Shown here piece after piece: positions 18,494 to 26,107 of a stretch of 64,000 bases of DNA. This DNA is from Paenibacillus xylaniclasticus (GTDB taxonomy: Bacteria > Bacillota > Bacilli > Paenibacillales > Paenibacillaceae): NCBI RefSeq assembly GCF_004001065.1, contig NZ_BIML01000004.1, positions 248,001 through 312,000 of the forward strand. The letters are read 5' to 3'. Below the pieces are notes generated by a model, which was given only the letters and a program-made list of their open reading frames with translations, made no database searches and had not been told where the DNA came from. How positions within the stretch are numbered: the first letter of the stretch is position 1; every line of letters begins with the position of its first letter. Position numbers and translations under genes: made by a program.

Positions 18494-18979
18494 ATGGCAG
18501 AGCAGCATGCGCATCAATGCGGGGGCCACGACCACGAACACAGTGGCGGATGCGGCATTCCAAGCTTTCATACGCGGGATTTGATTGTCCGTAAGGACGT
18601 GATGGAGAAGGCAAAGGAGCTTGCCGATTTGATTTATTCGTCTGAGGAAGTAACGCGTTACCGTAAAGCGGAAAAGCTCATTCAGGGTCACGAACGCGTT
18701 CAAGAAATTATGGCGCTCTTGAAGAAGAAGCAGAAGGAAGCTGTTGCATTCGAGAAGACGTTCAAGAATGAAGCCATGGTGAAAAAAATTGAGCAGGAGA
18801 TGGAAGAACTGCAGGATGAGCTGGACGGCATTCCGGTCGTTGCCCAGTTCCAGCAATCGCAATCGGACATTAACTACCTGCTCCAGCTTGTAATCGGCAT
18901 CGTTCGTGATACGGTGGCGGAGAAGCTTGAGGTCGAAGGTGCAAGCGCTGCGGAAGAGCCAGCGGACTGCAGCAATTAA
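18494..18979 (+). CDS. ricA: RicA (YmcA/YlbF family) with His/Cys-rich N-terminus
   Basis: YmcA/RicA, 161 aa, subunit of the RicA-RicF-RicT complex that carries Fe-S clusters and affects MiaB activity, mRNA maturation by RNase Y, competence and sporulation. The Com_YlbF helical domain covers about 30-145 (RKDVMEKAKELADLIYSSEEVTRYRKAEKLI; IPVVAQFQQSQSDINYLLQLVI). A Cys three residues from the end matches the C-terminal Cys of B. subtilis YmcA. Unusual is the N-terminal tail of about 22 residues rich in His and Cys (CGGHDHEHSGGC). Thirty bases after miaB, likely the same operon. cotE does not follow. Confidence 0.88.
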   Translation: MAEQHAHQCGGHDHEHSGGCGIPSFHTRDLIVRKDVMEKAKELADLIYSSEEVTRYRKAEKLIQGHERVQEIMALLKKKQKEAVAFEKTFKNEAMVKKIEQEMEELQDELDGIPVVAQFQQSQSDINYLLQLVIGIVRDTVAEKLEVEGASAAEEPADCSN

Positions 18980-18993
18980 GCACAAGATTACTT

Positions 18994-19042
18994 GACGAGT
19001 TCTATCCGAGGACCTTCCTTTGGAGCAGGACTTGTCTTTTTT
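18994..19042 (+). terminator. Terminator after ricA
   Basis: 10-bp outer stem GACGAGTTCT / AGGACTTGTC with further internal pairing, then six T. Confidence 0.7.
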
Positions 19043-19077
19043 ATAGGGTGTAGAATTTAGAACGATGAGTGTAACGC

Positions 19078-19107
19078 TTGGGCTTTTCCGAGCAATTCGT
19101 ATATAAT
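19078..19107 (+). promoter_or_regulatory. Promoter of the iron alcohol dehydrogenase
   Basis: Perfect -10 TATAAT (19102-19107) with TTGGGC 18 bases upstream (19078-19083); gene start at 19155. Confidence 0.5.
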
Positions 19108-19154
19108 GGAAGTTGATTTGAGCTTTCGATATGGAGAGGAGCGAACGATCAAGA

Positions 19155-20318
19155 ATGAAACCTTTTGTCTTTCATAATCCGACTCGATTGTATTTTGGAG
19201 CGAACACGCTTAGATACCTCGCGGATGAGGTTGAGAAATATGGTAAGAAGGTGCTGCTTGTCTATGGCGGCGGCAGCATAAAACGTAATGGGTTGTATAA
19301 CGAAGTAATGGCGCAGCTCGAGCAAAGCGGCTGCACTGTTAGTGAGCTGGGAGGCGTAGAGCCTAACCCGCGTCTATCGACCGTTCATCGGGGAGCGGAA
19401 ATAATTCGACGTGACGGTATTGAATGGGTGCTCGCAGTAGGCGGCGGCAGTACATTGGACTGCGCGAAGGCGATTGCAGCCGCTGCTCATTATGATGGTA
19501 ACTTCTGGGATTGTGTTACGCGTAAAGCACCGGTTAAGTCAGCGCTGCCGCTTGGTACGGTATTGACGCTTGCGGCAACCGGCTCGGAGATGAATTTAAA
19601 CTCCGTCATTACGAATGAGGAGACGGTGGAGAAGGTAGGCTGGGGAAGCCCGCATGTATATCCGGCATTCTCGATCCTGGACCCTAAGAATACCGTCACG
19701 ACGCCGAAGGATCATACCGTCTACGGTATGGTTGATATGATGGCGCATGTATTCGAGCAGTATTTCCATCATGACAGCAATACGCCGGTTCAAGATGGTC
19801 TAGCGGAAGGGATATTGCGTGCAGTAATTGCAACAGCGCCGAAGCTCGTTAACGATTTGGGCAATTTAGAGTACCGTGAAACGATTCTCTATTGCGGTAC
19901 AATGGCGCTGAACGGTATTTTGGCGATGGGGACAGTCGGCGATTGGGCGAATCACGATATGGAGCATGCCCTATCTGCCGTATATGACATCCCGCATGGG
20001 GGCGGACTTGCGATTTTGTTCCCGAACTGGATGCAATATGTACTTGACGATAATGTTGCTCGGTTCCGGCAGTTCGCTGTTAACGTATTTGGTGTTCGTG
20101 AGGACGGACGTTCCGACCGGGAGATCGCAGAAGAGGGCATTAAGGCGCTTCGCAGCTTCTGGAATTCGATCGGCGCGCCATCACGATTGTCCGATTACAA
20201 TATCGACGACAGCCGTTTCGAAGAAATGGCTCTTAAAGCGGTAGGCGAAGGTACACGCGGTAATTTCCGTAAGCTGACAAAGGAAGACGTCATGAACATT
20301 TACCGGATGTCTCTGTAA
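19155..20318 (+). CDS. Iron-containing alcohol dehydrogenase (YugJ/BdhA type)
   Basis: Group III Fe-dependent alcohol dehydrogenase, 387 aa, related to NADH-dependent butanol dehydrogenases YugJ/YugK. NAD(P)-binding [13 protein letters not shown] near 97-109 and metal-ligand Asp/His positions in [12 protein letters not shown] and ...[15 protein letters not shown], which contain the expected histidines. The ATG at 19155 is followed by the family start ([14 protein letters not shown]) and preceded by AGAGGAG at 13 bases. Reaction presumably interconversion of a short-chain aldehyde and alcohol; substrate not predictable. Monocistronic between two terminators. Confidence 0.9.
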   Translation: MKPFVFHNPTRLYFGANTLRYLADEVEKYGKKVLLVYGGGSIKRNGLYNEVMAQLEQSGCTVSELGGVEPNPRLSTVHRGAEIIRRDGIEWVLAVGGGSTLDCAKAIAAAAHYDGNFWDCVTRKAPVKSALPLGTVLTLAATGSEMNLNSVITNEETVEKVGWGSPHVYPAFSILDPKNTVTTPKDHTVYGMVDMMAHVFEQYFHHDSNTPVQDGLAEGILRAVIATAPKLVNDLGNLEYRETILYCGTMALNGILAMGTVGDWANHDMEHALSAVYDIPHGGGLAILFPNWMQYVLDDNVARFRQFAVNVFGVREDGRSDREIAEEGIKALRSFWNSIGAPSRLSDYNIDDSRFEEMALKAVGEGTRGNFRKLTKEDVMNIYRMSL

Positions 20319-20335
20319 TTCGGCACCCGGTATAT

Positions 20336-20381
20336 AAACAAACAGGGAGAGCCGGTTAGTGGCTCATCCCTGTTTGTTTTT
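20336..20381. terminator. Bidirectional terminator between alcohol dehydrogenase and bioY
   Basis: 13-bp stem (20336-20348 with 20367-20379) extended by GAGCC/GGCTC-type pairing, with A/T-rich flanks on both sides. It overlaps the last codons of bioY and serves both converging genes. Confidence 0.8.
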
Positions 20382-20979
20382 GGTAAGGAATTGGTTCGTA
20401 TGAATTACGGGGACGTATCATCTTCACGACGGGCAGCAGTGACATGGTGAGCGCCGTCGCCAATACGGATTTGATAGCATCGCCAGGTAAGAAAATAAAG
20501 CAGCCCTTGACCATTGCTTTGTTAAAGGAGTACGTCTCAACTGTATGCATGAGCCAAGGTATAGCCGGTACATAGCATAGCAGCGAGCCGCACACCTCGA
20601 AGATAAGGAACAGACCGACCATCAGAGCTAAGCGATTGCTGCTGTATCGGCTATTGAGCAGCTTGCCGACAAGCCAGCCAATCGTAATGGTGCTAAGCAG
20701 AAAACCGACTAAATAGCCGCCAGTTGGTCCAGTTATGTAGGCAATTCCACCTTCGCCATGCAGCAGATGAAGTCCGGCAGCTGTTAAGAGCAGGACGATG
20801 AAGATGCTGGCAAAGCCGAGCCGGGGACCTAGAAATGCGCCGGCAAGCATGACGGCGAGCATCTGGAGCGTGATGGGTACGGTGCTGAAGCTTAACTTGA
20901 ATGAAACAGAGCTTAAAGCGATGAAGAGTGCAGAGAACAGGGCTGTGTAAACAATACTACGAATCGATCCGTTTTGCAT
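20356..20979 (-). CDS. bioY: Biotin ECF transporter substrate-binding subunit BioY
   Basis: BioY S-component, 207 aa, six predicted membrane helices, binds biotin. Signatures: SVPITLQMLAVMLAGAFLGPRLG-like region (VPITLQML), GPTGGYLVGF and FLPGDAIKSVLA. It needs an energizing module of two ATPase domains and an EcfT protein; exactly these are encoded divergently across a shared control region. A BirA-type operator lies between them, which supports biotin repression. ATG at 20979. Confidence 0.94.
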   Translation of the reverse strand: MQNGSIRSIVYTALFSALFIALSSVSFKLSFSTVPITLQMLAVMLAGAFLGPRLGFASIFIVLLLTAAGLHLLHGEGGIAYITGPTGGYLVGFLLSTITIGWLVGKLLNSRYSSNRLALMVGLFLIFEVCGSLLCYVPAIPWLMHTVETYSFNKAMVKGCFIFLPGDAIKSVLATALTMSLLPVVKMIRPRNSYEPIPYQKQTGMSH

Positions 20980-21007
20980 GACGCACCTTCCTCAGTATCA
21001 AAGTATA

Positions 21008-21039
21008 TGTTAACCTATTTATTATATTGTTGGTTAACA
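21008..21039. promoter_or_regulatory. BirA operator between bioY and ECF genes
   Basis: Perfect inverted repeat TGTTAACC-N16-GGTTAACA (21008-21015, 21032-21039). This matches the Bacillus BirA box (TTGTTAACC...GGTTAACAA) in sequence and spacing. It lies 29 bases upstream of bioY and 54 upstream of the divergent ATPase gene. Confidence 0.88.
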
Positions 21040-21092
21040 AAAAGAATCATAGCACACGTTTGCTTATATAGGAAGAGGCTAGGTGAATTTTT

Positions 21093-21998
21093 TTGTACGA
21101 TTTCCGATGGCAATTGGAAGATGTCGATTTATTCGTGCATGCACCGTCCCTAATAGAGGGTTCTATTCCGAATGCTAGAATAGAAGACGCGGACAGAAAG
21201 CCGGTAGAAGAACGACAGCTTTTGCATCAAATCAACTTAACGATTAAACCGGGCGAGTGGGTGTTTCTTGTTGGTGCGAACGGCAGCGGCAAAAGCACGT
21301 TGGCGCGGCTGCTCGCTGGTTATGGCAGCTGGCGAGCGACAGGCTCGATTCGCGCTCGACATCATGCATACGAAAGCAGTAAAGCTGTTTCCTTCACTCC
21401 GCTTGTAATGCAGAACCCGGAAGCATCATTGGTCGGGATGACACCAGGCGAGGATGCGATGCTGTTATTGGAGCAGTTAGGGGTACCGGCAGAAGAAATA
21501 GCCCCTCGTGTTCAGGCTGCGCTCCGGAGGACAGGAATAGAGGCGCATCAAGCATCGCCCATTGCGCGATTGTCCGGCGGACAGAAGCAGCTGACCGCGA
21601 TAGCCGGGTGTATCGCTAGCGGGGCTGATGCGCTGCTGCTCGATGAACCGACCTCGATGCTCGATCCCGATGCATCTGACACGGTCTTGAAGGCCGTTCG
21701 GGCGCTTCATCACTCGGGCACGACCGTCATATGGGTGACGCAGCGGCTTGAGGAGATTGGCCCGGGCGATCGGATCGTCTCGCTCAAAGACGGACGAATA
21801 ACCTATGATGGTTCGGCCGAACAGTTCTTCATCCGTCCAAGCGTGAACATGCCAAGCGCTTGCGAGCAGGCTGGGATCGAAGCACCTTATATTGTAGAAA
21901 CGGTATGGGCGCTTCAGGCCGAGGGTATCGTTCTGCAGCCGTCAATGCCGCTTACGGCATCCGAGCTAGCGAAAGCGGTGAAGAGCTATGGTCAATAA
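21093..21998 (+). CDS. ECF transporter ATPase subunit (EcfA/BioM-like)
   Basis: ABC ATPase of the energy-coupling-factor type, 301 aa. Walker A GANGSGKST near 75, Q-loop VMQNPEASLVG, signature LSGGQKQL and Walker B ALLLDEPTSMLD. TTG start with AGGTGA upstream. Overlaps the next gene by 11 bases, so the two are translationally coupled. Divergent from bioY across a BirA operator, hence the likely energizer of biotin uptake, though it could also serve other S-components. Confidence 0.85.
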   Translation: MYDFRWQLEDVDLFVHAPSLIEGSIPNARIEDADRKPVEERQLLHQINLTIKPGEWVFLVGANGSGKSTLARLLAGYGSWRATGSIRARHHAYESSKAVSFTPLVMQNPEASLVGMTPGEDAMLLLEQLGVPAEEIAPRVQAALRRTGIEAHQASPIARLSGGQKQLTAIAGCIASGADALLLDEPTSMLDPDASDTVLKAVRALHHSGTTVIWVTQRLEEIGPGDRIVSLKDGRITYDGSAEQFFIRPSVNMPSACEQAGIEAPYIVETVWALQAEGIVLQPSMPLTASELAKAVKSYGQ

Positions 21999-23751
21999 CA
22001 GCTGGCGCATAACGGGTCTTCGGGTCCGAGCAGGCAGCACTGATATTTTGAACGGAATAGACGCTTCATTGGATTACGGAACGATATCGCTACTAATCGG
22101 TCCGAATGGAGCCGGCAAGACGACGCTGCTTGAAACGATTGCCGGTCTGCGAAGAGTAGAGGAAGGGACAATAACGCTTGGCGGGCTGCCGCTTATACAG
22201 GGACGCCGAGTGAACCGAGACGTATTGCTCCGAACAGGAATCTCATTCCAGCAATCGTCGTCGCAATGGTTTTTGCCGACTGTAGCCGAAGAATTTCGGT
22301 ATTCGCTCCGCCCTTACCGTCTGGCTGCGAAAGAGCCAGCATTGCATGAGCGAATGATGAAGGCACTTGAGGCAGCCGGTTTGGAAGCCTCTTTGCCGTT
22401 CTTGACCCGTGATCCGAGGACGCTGAGCGGCGGGCAACAGAAGAGGCTGGCGCTCGCTATGCTGCTCGCTACGGAGCCGGAATGGCTGCTGCTGGACGAG
22501 CCGACAGCGGGTCTAGATATGGCCGGCGTAACACAGCTGCGATCCATCTTATCCGCCCACCGTGCTCGTGGAGGCGGTGCTTTAATCGTCACCCATGATA
22601 TCGAAGCGCTGCTTCCACTTGCGGATACCGTTATTATTGTGGAAGCGGGACGAATTCGCGCGATTAGGACGGCTATCGAGCATGCTAAGATTATAGGTAC
22701 AGCAGAGTCCTGCATGCCCCAGCCACTTGCGGTAGCCCGACAGCTGCGCGAGTCAGGGATTGAAGTTCACGGAGGAGGTCCGCCTTGGGCGGCGCCCCGT
22801 GAGCTAGCAACAGCGTTAGCGTCGAAGCTGCACGGAAACCAAACGTGTACAGCTTCATCTGAGAAGCTATATATCACGAAGAATGAAACATCACTAGATG
22901 AGCACTCCATGGAGAGTTTCGTTCCGCCCGCCGAACCTTCGCAAGCTGCCAAGGTCATACCAGATCGGGGAAGGAGTATGTGGCGATCATTTTGGTGGCC
23001 GTCTGCTCCCGTTCGGGATGACCGGTATGATCCGAGAGCGATTATTGTTAGTTATTATTTATTCGCAACCGGAGCGCTGCTTCAGCAGAGCTGGTACGGT
23101 TTGCTCGCTGTCACCCTTATCGCTTATTTATTCGTATGGAGGCCGCTCTCATCAGCGATTGCGCCATGGCGTGGAGCCGTCGTCATGTATATTCGGATGA
23201 TTATGATTTTCGTGCTATTCGCTGGTATTAACATTAATCCACTAAGCTTTAGCGTTGACGCCGCTCTCATCACCGGCTTCCGGCTTAGCAAGCTGTTCGT
23301 CATTATGGTGACAGGGCTTCCGATCACGGCAATGGTAACGCCGCTACGGCTTCAGCGAGCGCTGGAGCAGACATTTGGGTGGCTGGAACGGTTCCGCGTT
23401 CCGGTTAGACAAGCCGCTTTGACGATTGCGCTTATTTTTCGGTTCGTACCGATGCTCATTAACGAATGGGATCGATTCGTCCGGATTGCGCTTGCAAGGG
23501 GGAAATTGGCGACTAGACCTGGCAGACTGCCGGCGCGGATGATTTATACCGTATTAGCGCCATTCCTGCATGGGATGCTTCGTAGTGCGGATGAGCTGAC
23601 CAATGCGCTGGAGGCAAGAGGCTTCGGACGAGTAGGCATTACGCCGACAAGAGCGCTCATCCTAAGATGGACGAAAGCTGACTATATTATGGTGGTATTG
23701 TTTACTTTATTGTTTGCTTTCATGTTCATGCTTCAAACCGTAGTGTCTTAA
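21988..23751 (+). CDS. ECF ATPase fused to transmembrane EcfT subunit
   Basis: A 587-aa fusion. Residues 1-about 230 form a second ABC ATPase: GPNGAGKTT, LSGGQQKRLAL, LLLDEPTAGLD, THD switch. Residues 230-330 are a linker. From about 345 to the end there is an EcfT/CbiQ-type membrane protein with both Ala-Arg-Gly motifs that couple to the ATPases: ARG at about 503-505 (ALARGK) and at about 543-545 (EARGFG), plus several hydrophobic helices. There is no stop codon or frameshift at the junction. With the preceding ATPase and BioY this would complete a biotin ECF transporter from three polypeptides. Confidence 0.85.
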   Translation: MVNNSWRITGLRVRAGSTDILNGIDASLDYGTISLLIGPNGAGKTTLLETIAGLRRVEEGTITLGGLPLIQGRRVNRDVLLRTGISFQQSSSQWFLPTVAEEFRYSLRPYRLAAKEPALHERMMKALEAAGLEASLPFLTRDPRTLSGGQQKRLALAMLLATEPEWLLLDEPTAGLDMAGVTQLRSILSAHRARGGGALIVTHDIEALLPLADTVIIVEAGRIRAIRTAIEHAKIIGTAESCMPQPLAVARQLRESGIEVHGGGPPWAAPRELATALASKLHGNQTCTASSEKLYITKNETSLDEHSMESFVPPAEPSQAAKVIPDRGRSMWRSFWWPSAPVRDDRYDPRAIIVSYYLFATGALLQQSWYGLLAVTLIAYLFVWRPLSSAIAPWRGAVVMYIRMIMIFVLFAGININPLSFSVDAALITGFRLSKLFVIMVTGLPITAMVTPLRLQRALEQTFGWLERFRVPVRQAALTIALIFRFVPMLINEWDRFVRIALARGKLATRPGRLPARMIYTVLAPFLHGMLRSADELTNALEARGFGRVGITPTRALILRWTKADYIMVVLFTLLFAFMFMLQTVVS

Positions 23752-23830
23752 ACACAAAAGGACCCGATAAGGCAGTCGCCAGCCTTTGCAGATCCTTCTG
23801 TTATGGTTGGATACGTGAATCTTTGCTGCT

Positions 23831-25033
23831 CTATTCGGCTCGTATTGCCGTCTTGGCTTGCCGATGTGATGCGATCCCCCAAATGAGGGATAGAACTGCG
23901 GCTGCGGTACCTGCTAATCCGCCCAGCCAAAACCCGCTATTGATCCCCCATTCGTCGTTGATCCAGCCGGCGACGAACGGACCGGCGAACATGCCGATCG
24001 AATAGACGGCTTGATAGAAGCCCATCGCTGTAGCCCGTTCACGAGGATGTGCATCCCGAATCGCAAGGCTGAGCAGCATCGGCAGAATGAGACCTTGCAT
24101 GAAGCCATTGATTGCTTGCGTCGCGGCTAGCCATCCGAGAGAAGGACTGTACGAGATCATAATAGTGGCCGCTGCGCCGAATAGAAAGGAAAGCTGCAGC
24201 AGACGCCATTCTCCGAGTTTAACGGATAGCTTCTTCATCATGAGCGAAGCCAAAGCGTGCGGGACCATGAATGCGAATACTATAGCCGTTAACAGCCAGC
24301 CGTCTGCTTCGAGCTCCTTCGCTTTAAGCGGCGTAAAACCGAACATCGAAATAAACAGCATCATATGCACCAGAATGGAAAGAATCGAAGCGCGCACTAA
24401 TGTAGGCTCACGCACGACATTGCCTAGCAATTGGAGTGACATGGGCGGACGTTCATCCGCCGATACCGGTTGTTCACGTATGCTCCACACGAACGGAAGA
24501 GCAACTAGAGCTGCACCGGTTCCGACAAGAAATGGTACGGACCAGCCGACACTGTCCGCTAGCGGAGCGCTTAGCGCCATCCCGGCTAGCTGGCCTGTCA
24601 CTGTCATCGCGCTTATTTGGCCCATTGCGGTGGATGATTCGCCAGGCTCGAACATTGAAGCGTACATAATGGTGAACGCAACCCAAGTCGATGCGCATAC
24701 CCCGGCAGCTACTCGGCCTGCCAGTGGCCAGCCATATCCCCCGGGAATAATAAACAGCAGGCAGCTCAATGCGCCGGCAGCGAGTCCAAGCACGATAAAC
24801 GGCTTGCGTCGACCAATCGTATCCGACCATAATCCAATTGGGAAACGGACGAGCATCTGGACAAAGCCGTAGCTCCCTAGAATGATGCCGGTAATGCTGA
24901 GAGATAGGCCGAGAGATGACAGATATGGGGATAATATCGGAACATACATATACATGGATGTCCAATATAATACCGTCATTATGCCGAATAAAATCCGTTG
25001 TTTTGTATTGCTGCTGCGATTACCGGTTGTCAT
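23831..25033 (-). CDS. MFS transporter
   Basis: Major facilitator superfamily protein, 400 aa, 12 hydrophobic segments. The MFS signature between helices 2 and 3 is present as GLWSDTIGRRKPFIVLG, and helix 5 has a motif-C-like Gly-rich run. Resembles multidrug or sugar efflux MFS proteins; substrate not predictable. Reads left from 25033, converging on the ECF genes with under 80 bases between stops. No adjacent regulator. Confidence 0.85.
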   Translation of the reverse strand: MTTGNRSSNTKQRILFGIMTVLYWTSMYMYVPILSPYLSSLGLSLSITGIILGSYGFVQMLVRFPIGLWSDTIGRRKPFIVLGLAAGALSCLLFIIPGGYGWPLAGRVAAGVCASTWVAFTIMYASMFEPGESSTAMGQISAMTVTGQLAGMALSAPLADSVGWSVPFLVGTGAALVALPFVWSIREQPVSADERPPMSLQLLGNVVREPTLVRASILSILVHMMLFISMFGFTPLKAKELEADGWLLTAIVFAFMVPHALASLMMKKLSVKLGEWRLLQLSFLFGAAATIMISYSPSLGWLAATQAINGFMQGLILPMLLSLAIRDAHPRERATAMGFYQAVYSIGMFAGPFVAGWINDEWGINSGFWLGGLAGTAAAVLSLIWGIASHRQAKTAIRAE

Positions 25034-25213
25034 CTTAAATGAATGCCTCCTGCCTAGTGTTGATCTATCCTATACTTTACAACGGAAATGGCAGATTGTC
25101 AGGAATAAATGAATCTTTTCGCTCCTGCCTTTCGTATATGGGGTAGCTTAGATAGTAATGAAAGTACTGGACAGCAGAATCCTATCGATTAAAGTCGAAT
25201 TGGAGCGTGTAGT

Positions 25214-25911
25214 ATGCCATTTACGTTATTCCACCCTGCCTTCGCAGTGCCATTTCGCAGGCTGTTACCGGGCAAGCTGGTGCTGCCAGGCATCGTGCTC
25301 GGGAGTATGGCTCCCGATCTGGAATATTTCGTGAGGATGGAGGCTGTCGGCAAGATCGGACATCAACCGCAGGCTTCGGTACCCATTTATTTATGGATGC
25401 CTGGTCCCATCGGTCTGGCTGGTTCGTCCAGCATATTGTATGGCTAAGGCAACCTATTATGGGGGATTACATATTTCAATGGCTTCAATATCTGACTTCC
25501 GTTATCGGGGCGGGATTAATTGGTGCATGGTTGTATAGGGACTGGATTCGCTGGCGAAAAGAATATTGGAGCCGAGTCGATACATACAGGACGAGAAAAC
25601 TCGATCTCCAATATGGATGGATCGCTCACTGGGCGGGAGTCGGTATCATCGGGATTACTGTATTGATTGTTAAGCTAAGCAGCATGTGGTCGCCATATCT
25701 GTTACATGTATGGGCTGTTGCACCATTTTCGGCAGCGGCTGCCGGTGTGGCGTCAATTTCGATCATGGTGTTAACCCATAAAGCGCAGCAGTTGAGCCTC
25801 GGCTTGATACTTGTTACGCTAATGCTCACTTTGATGTGGGCATTAAAGCTTGATTTTCTTTCATTAGCCGCTGCTCGTTTCGGTTTAGTGTTAACACCAA
25901 TTGAACACTAG
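25214..25911 (+). pseudogene. DUF4184 membrane protein, internally deleted and frameshifted
   Basis: The N-terminal part (25214 to about 25370) reads PFTLFHPAFAVPFRRL...GSMAPDLEYFVRM, the start of DUF4184 proteins. The C-terminal part continues in another frame (about 25372-25911) with GTHLFMDAWSHRSGWFV and LLQ/SSVIG-like membrane segments typical of the same family's second half. The first frame stops at 25447. The central stretch normally between these motifs is missing, so a deletion with frameshift is inferred. Either half could still be translated (an ATG in the second frame lies at 25393), but an intact product is unlikely. Confidence 0.65.
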
Positions 25912-26029
25912 ATCGGTATTAACTGGGCATTATCTCTCTGTTGTTGTAATATTCGTGTCCTTACTTACGAATCGAATCGTTAAGAAAGTTGTAAGAAATG
26001 TGTTGGAAATTGCTAATCAATGAACGTTA

Positions 26030-26064
26030 TGATATCAGTAGATTTATTCGTTAGACTGATATTA
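26030..26064 (+). promoter_or_regulatory. Operator-like inverted repeat before the RND pump
   Basis: TGATATCAGT (26030-26039) and ACTGATATTA (26055-26064), nine of ten bases complementary, 15-base spacer, ending 44 bases before the swrC-like start. No adjacent regulator gene upstream. Confidence 0.4.
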
Positions 26065-26107
26065 TGTCGATTCATGTAAAAACAGAAAAGAAAAGGAGTG
26101 GAAGTGT

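Noticed and set aside
24087-24872. 261-aa + strand frame within the MFS gene
   Set aside because: Antisense of the transporter; no start signal and no membrane pattern.
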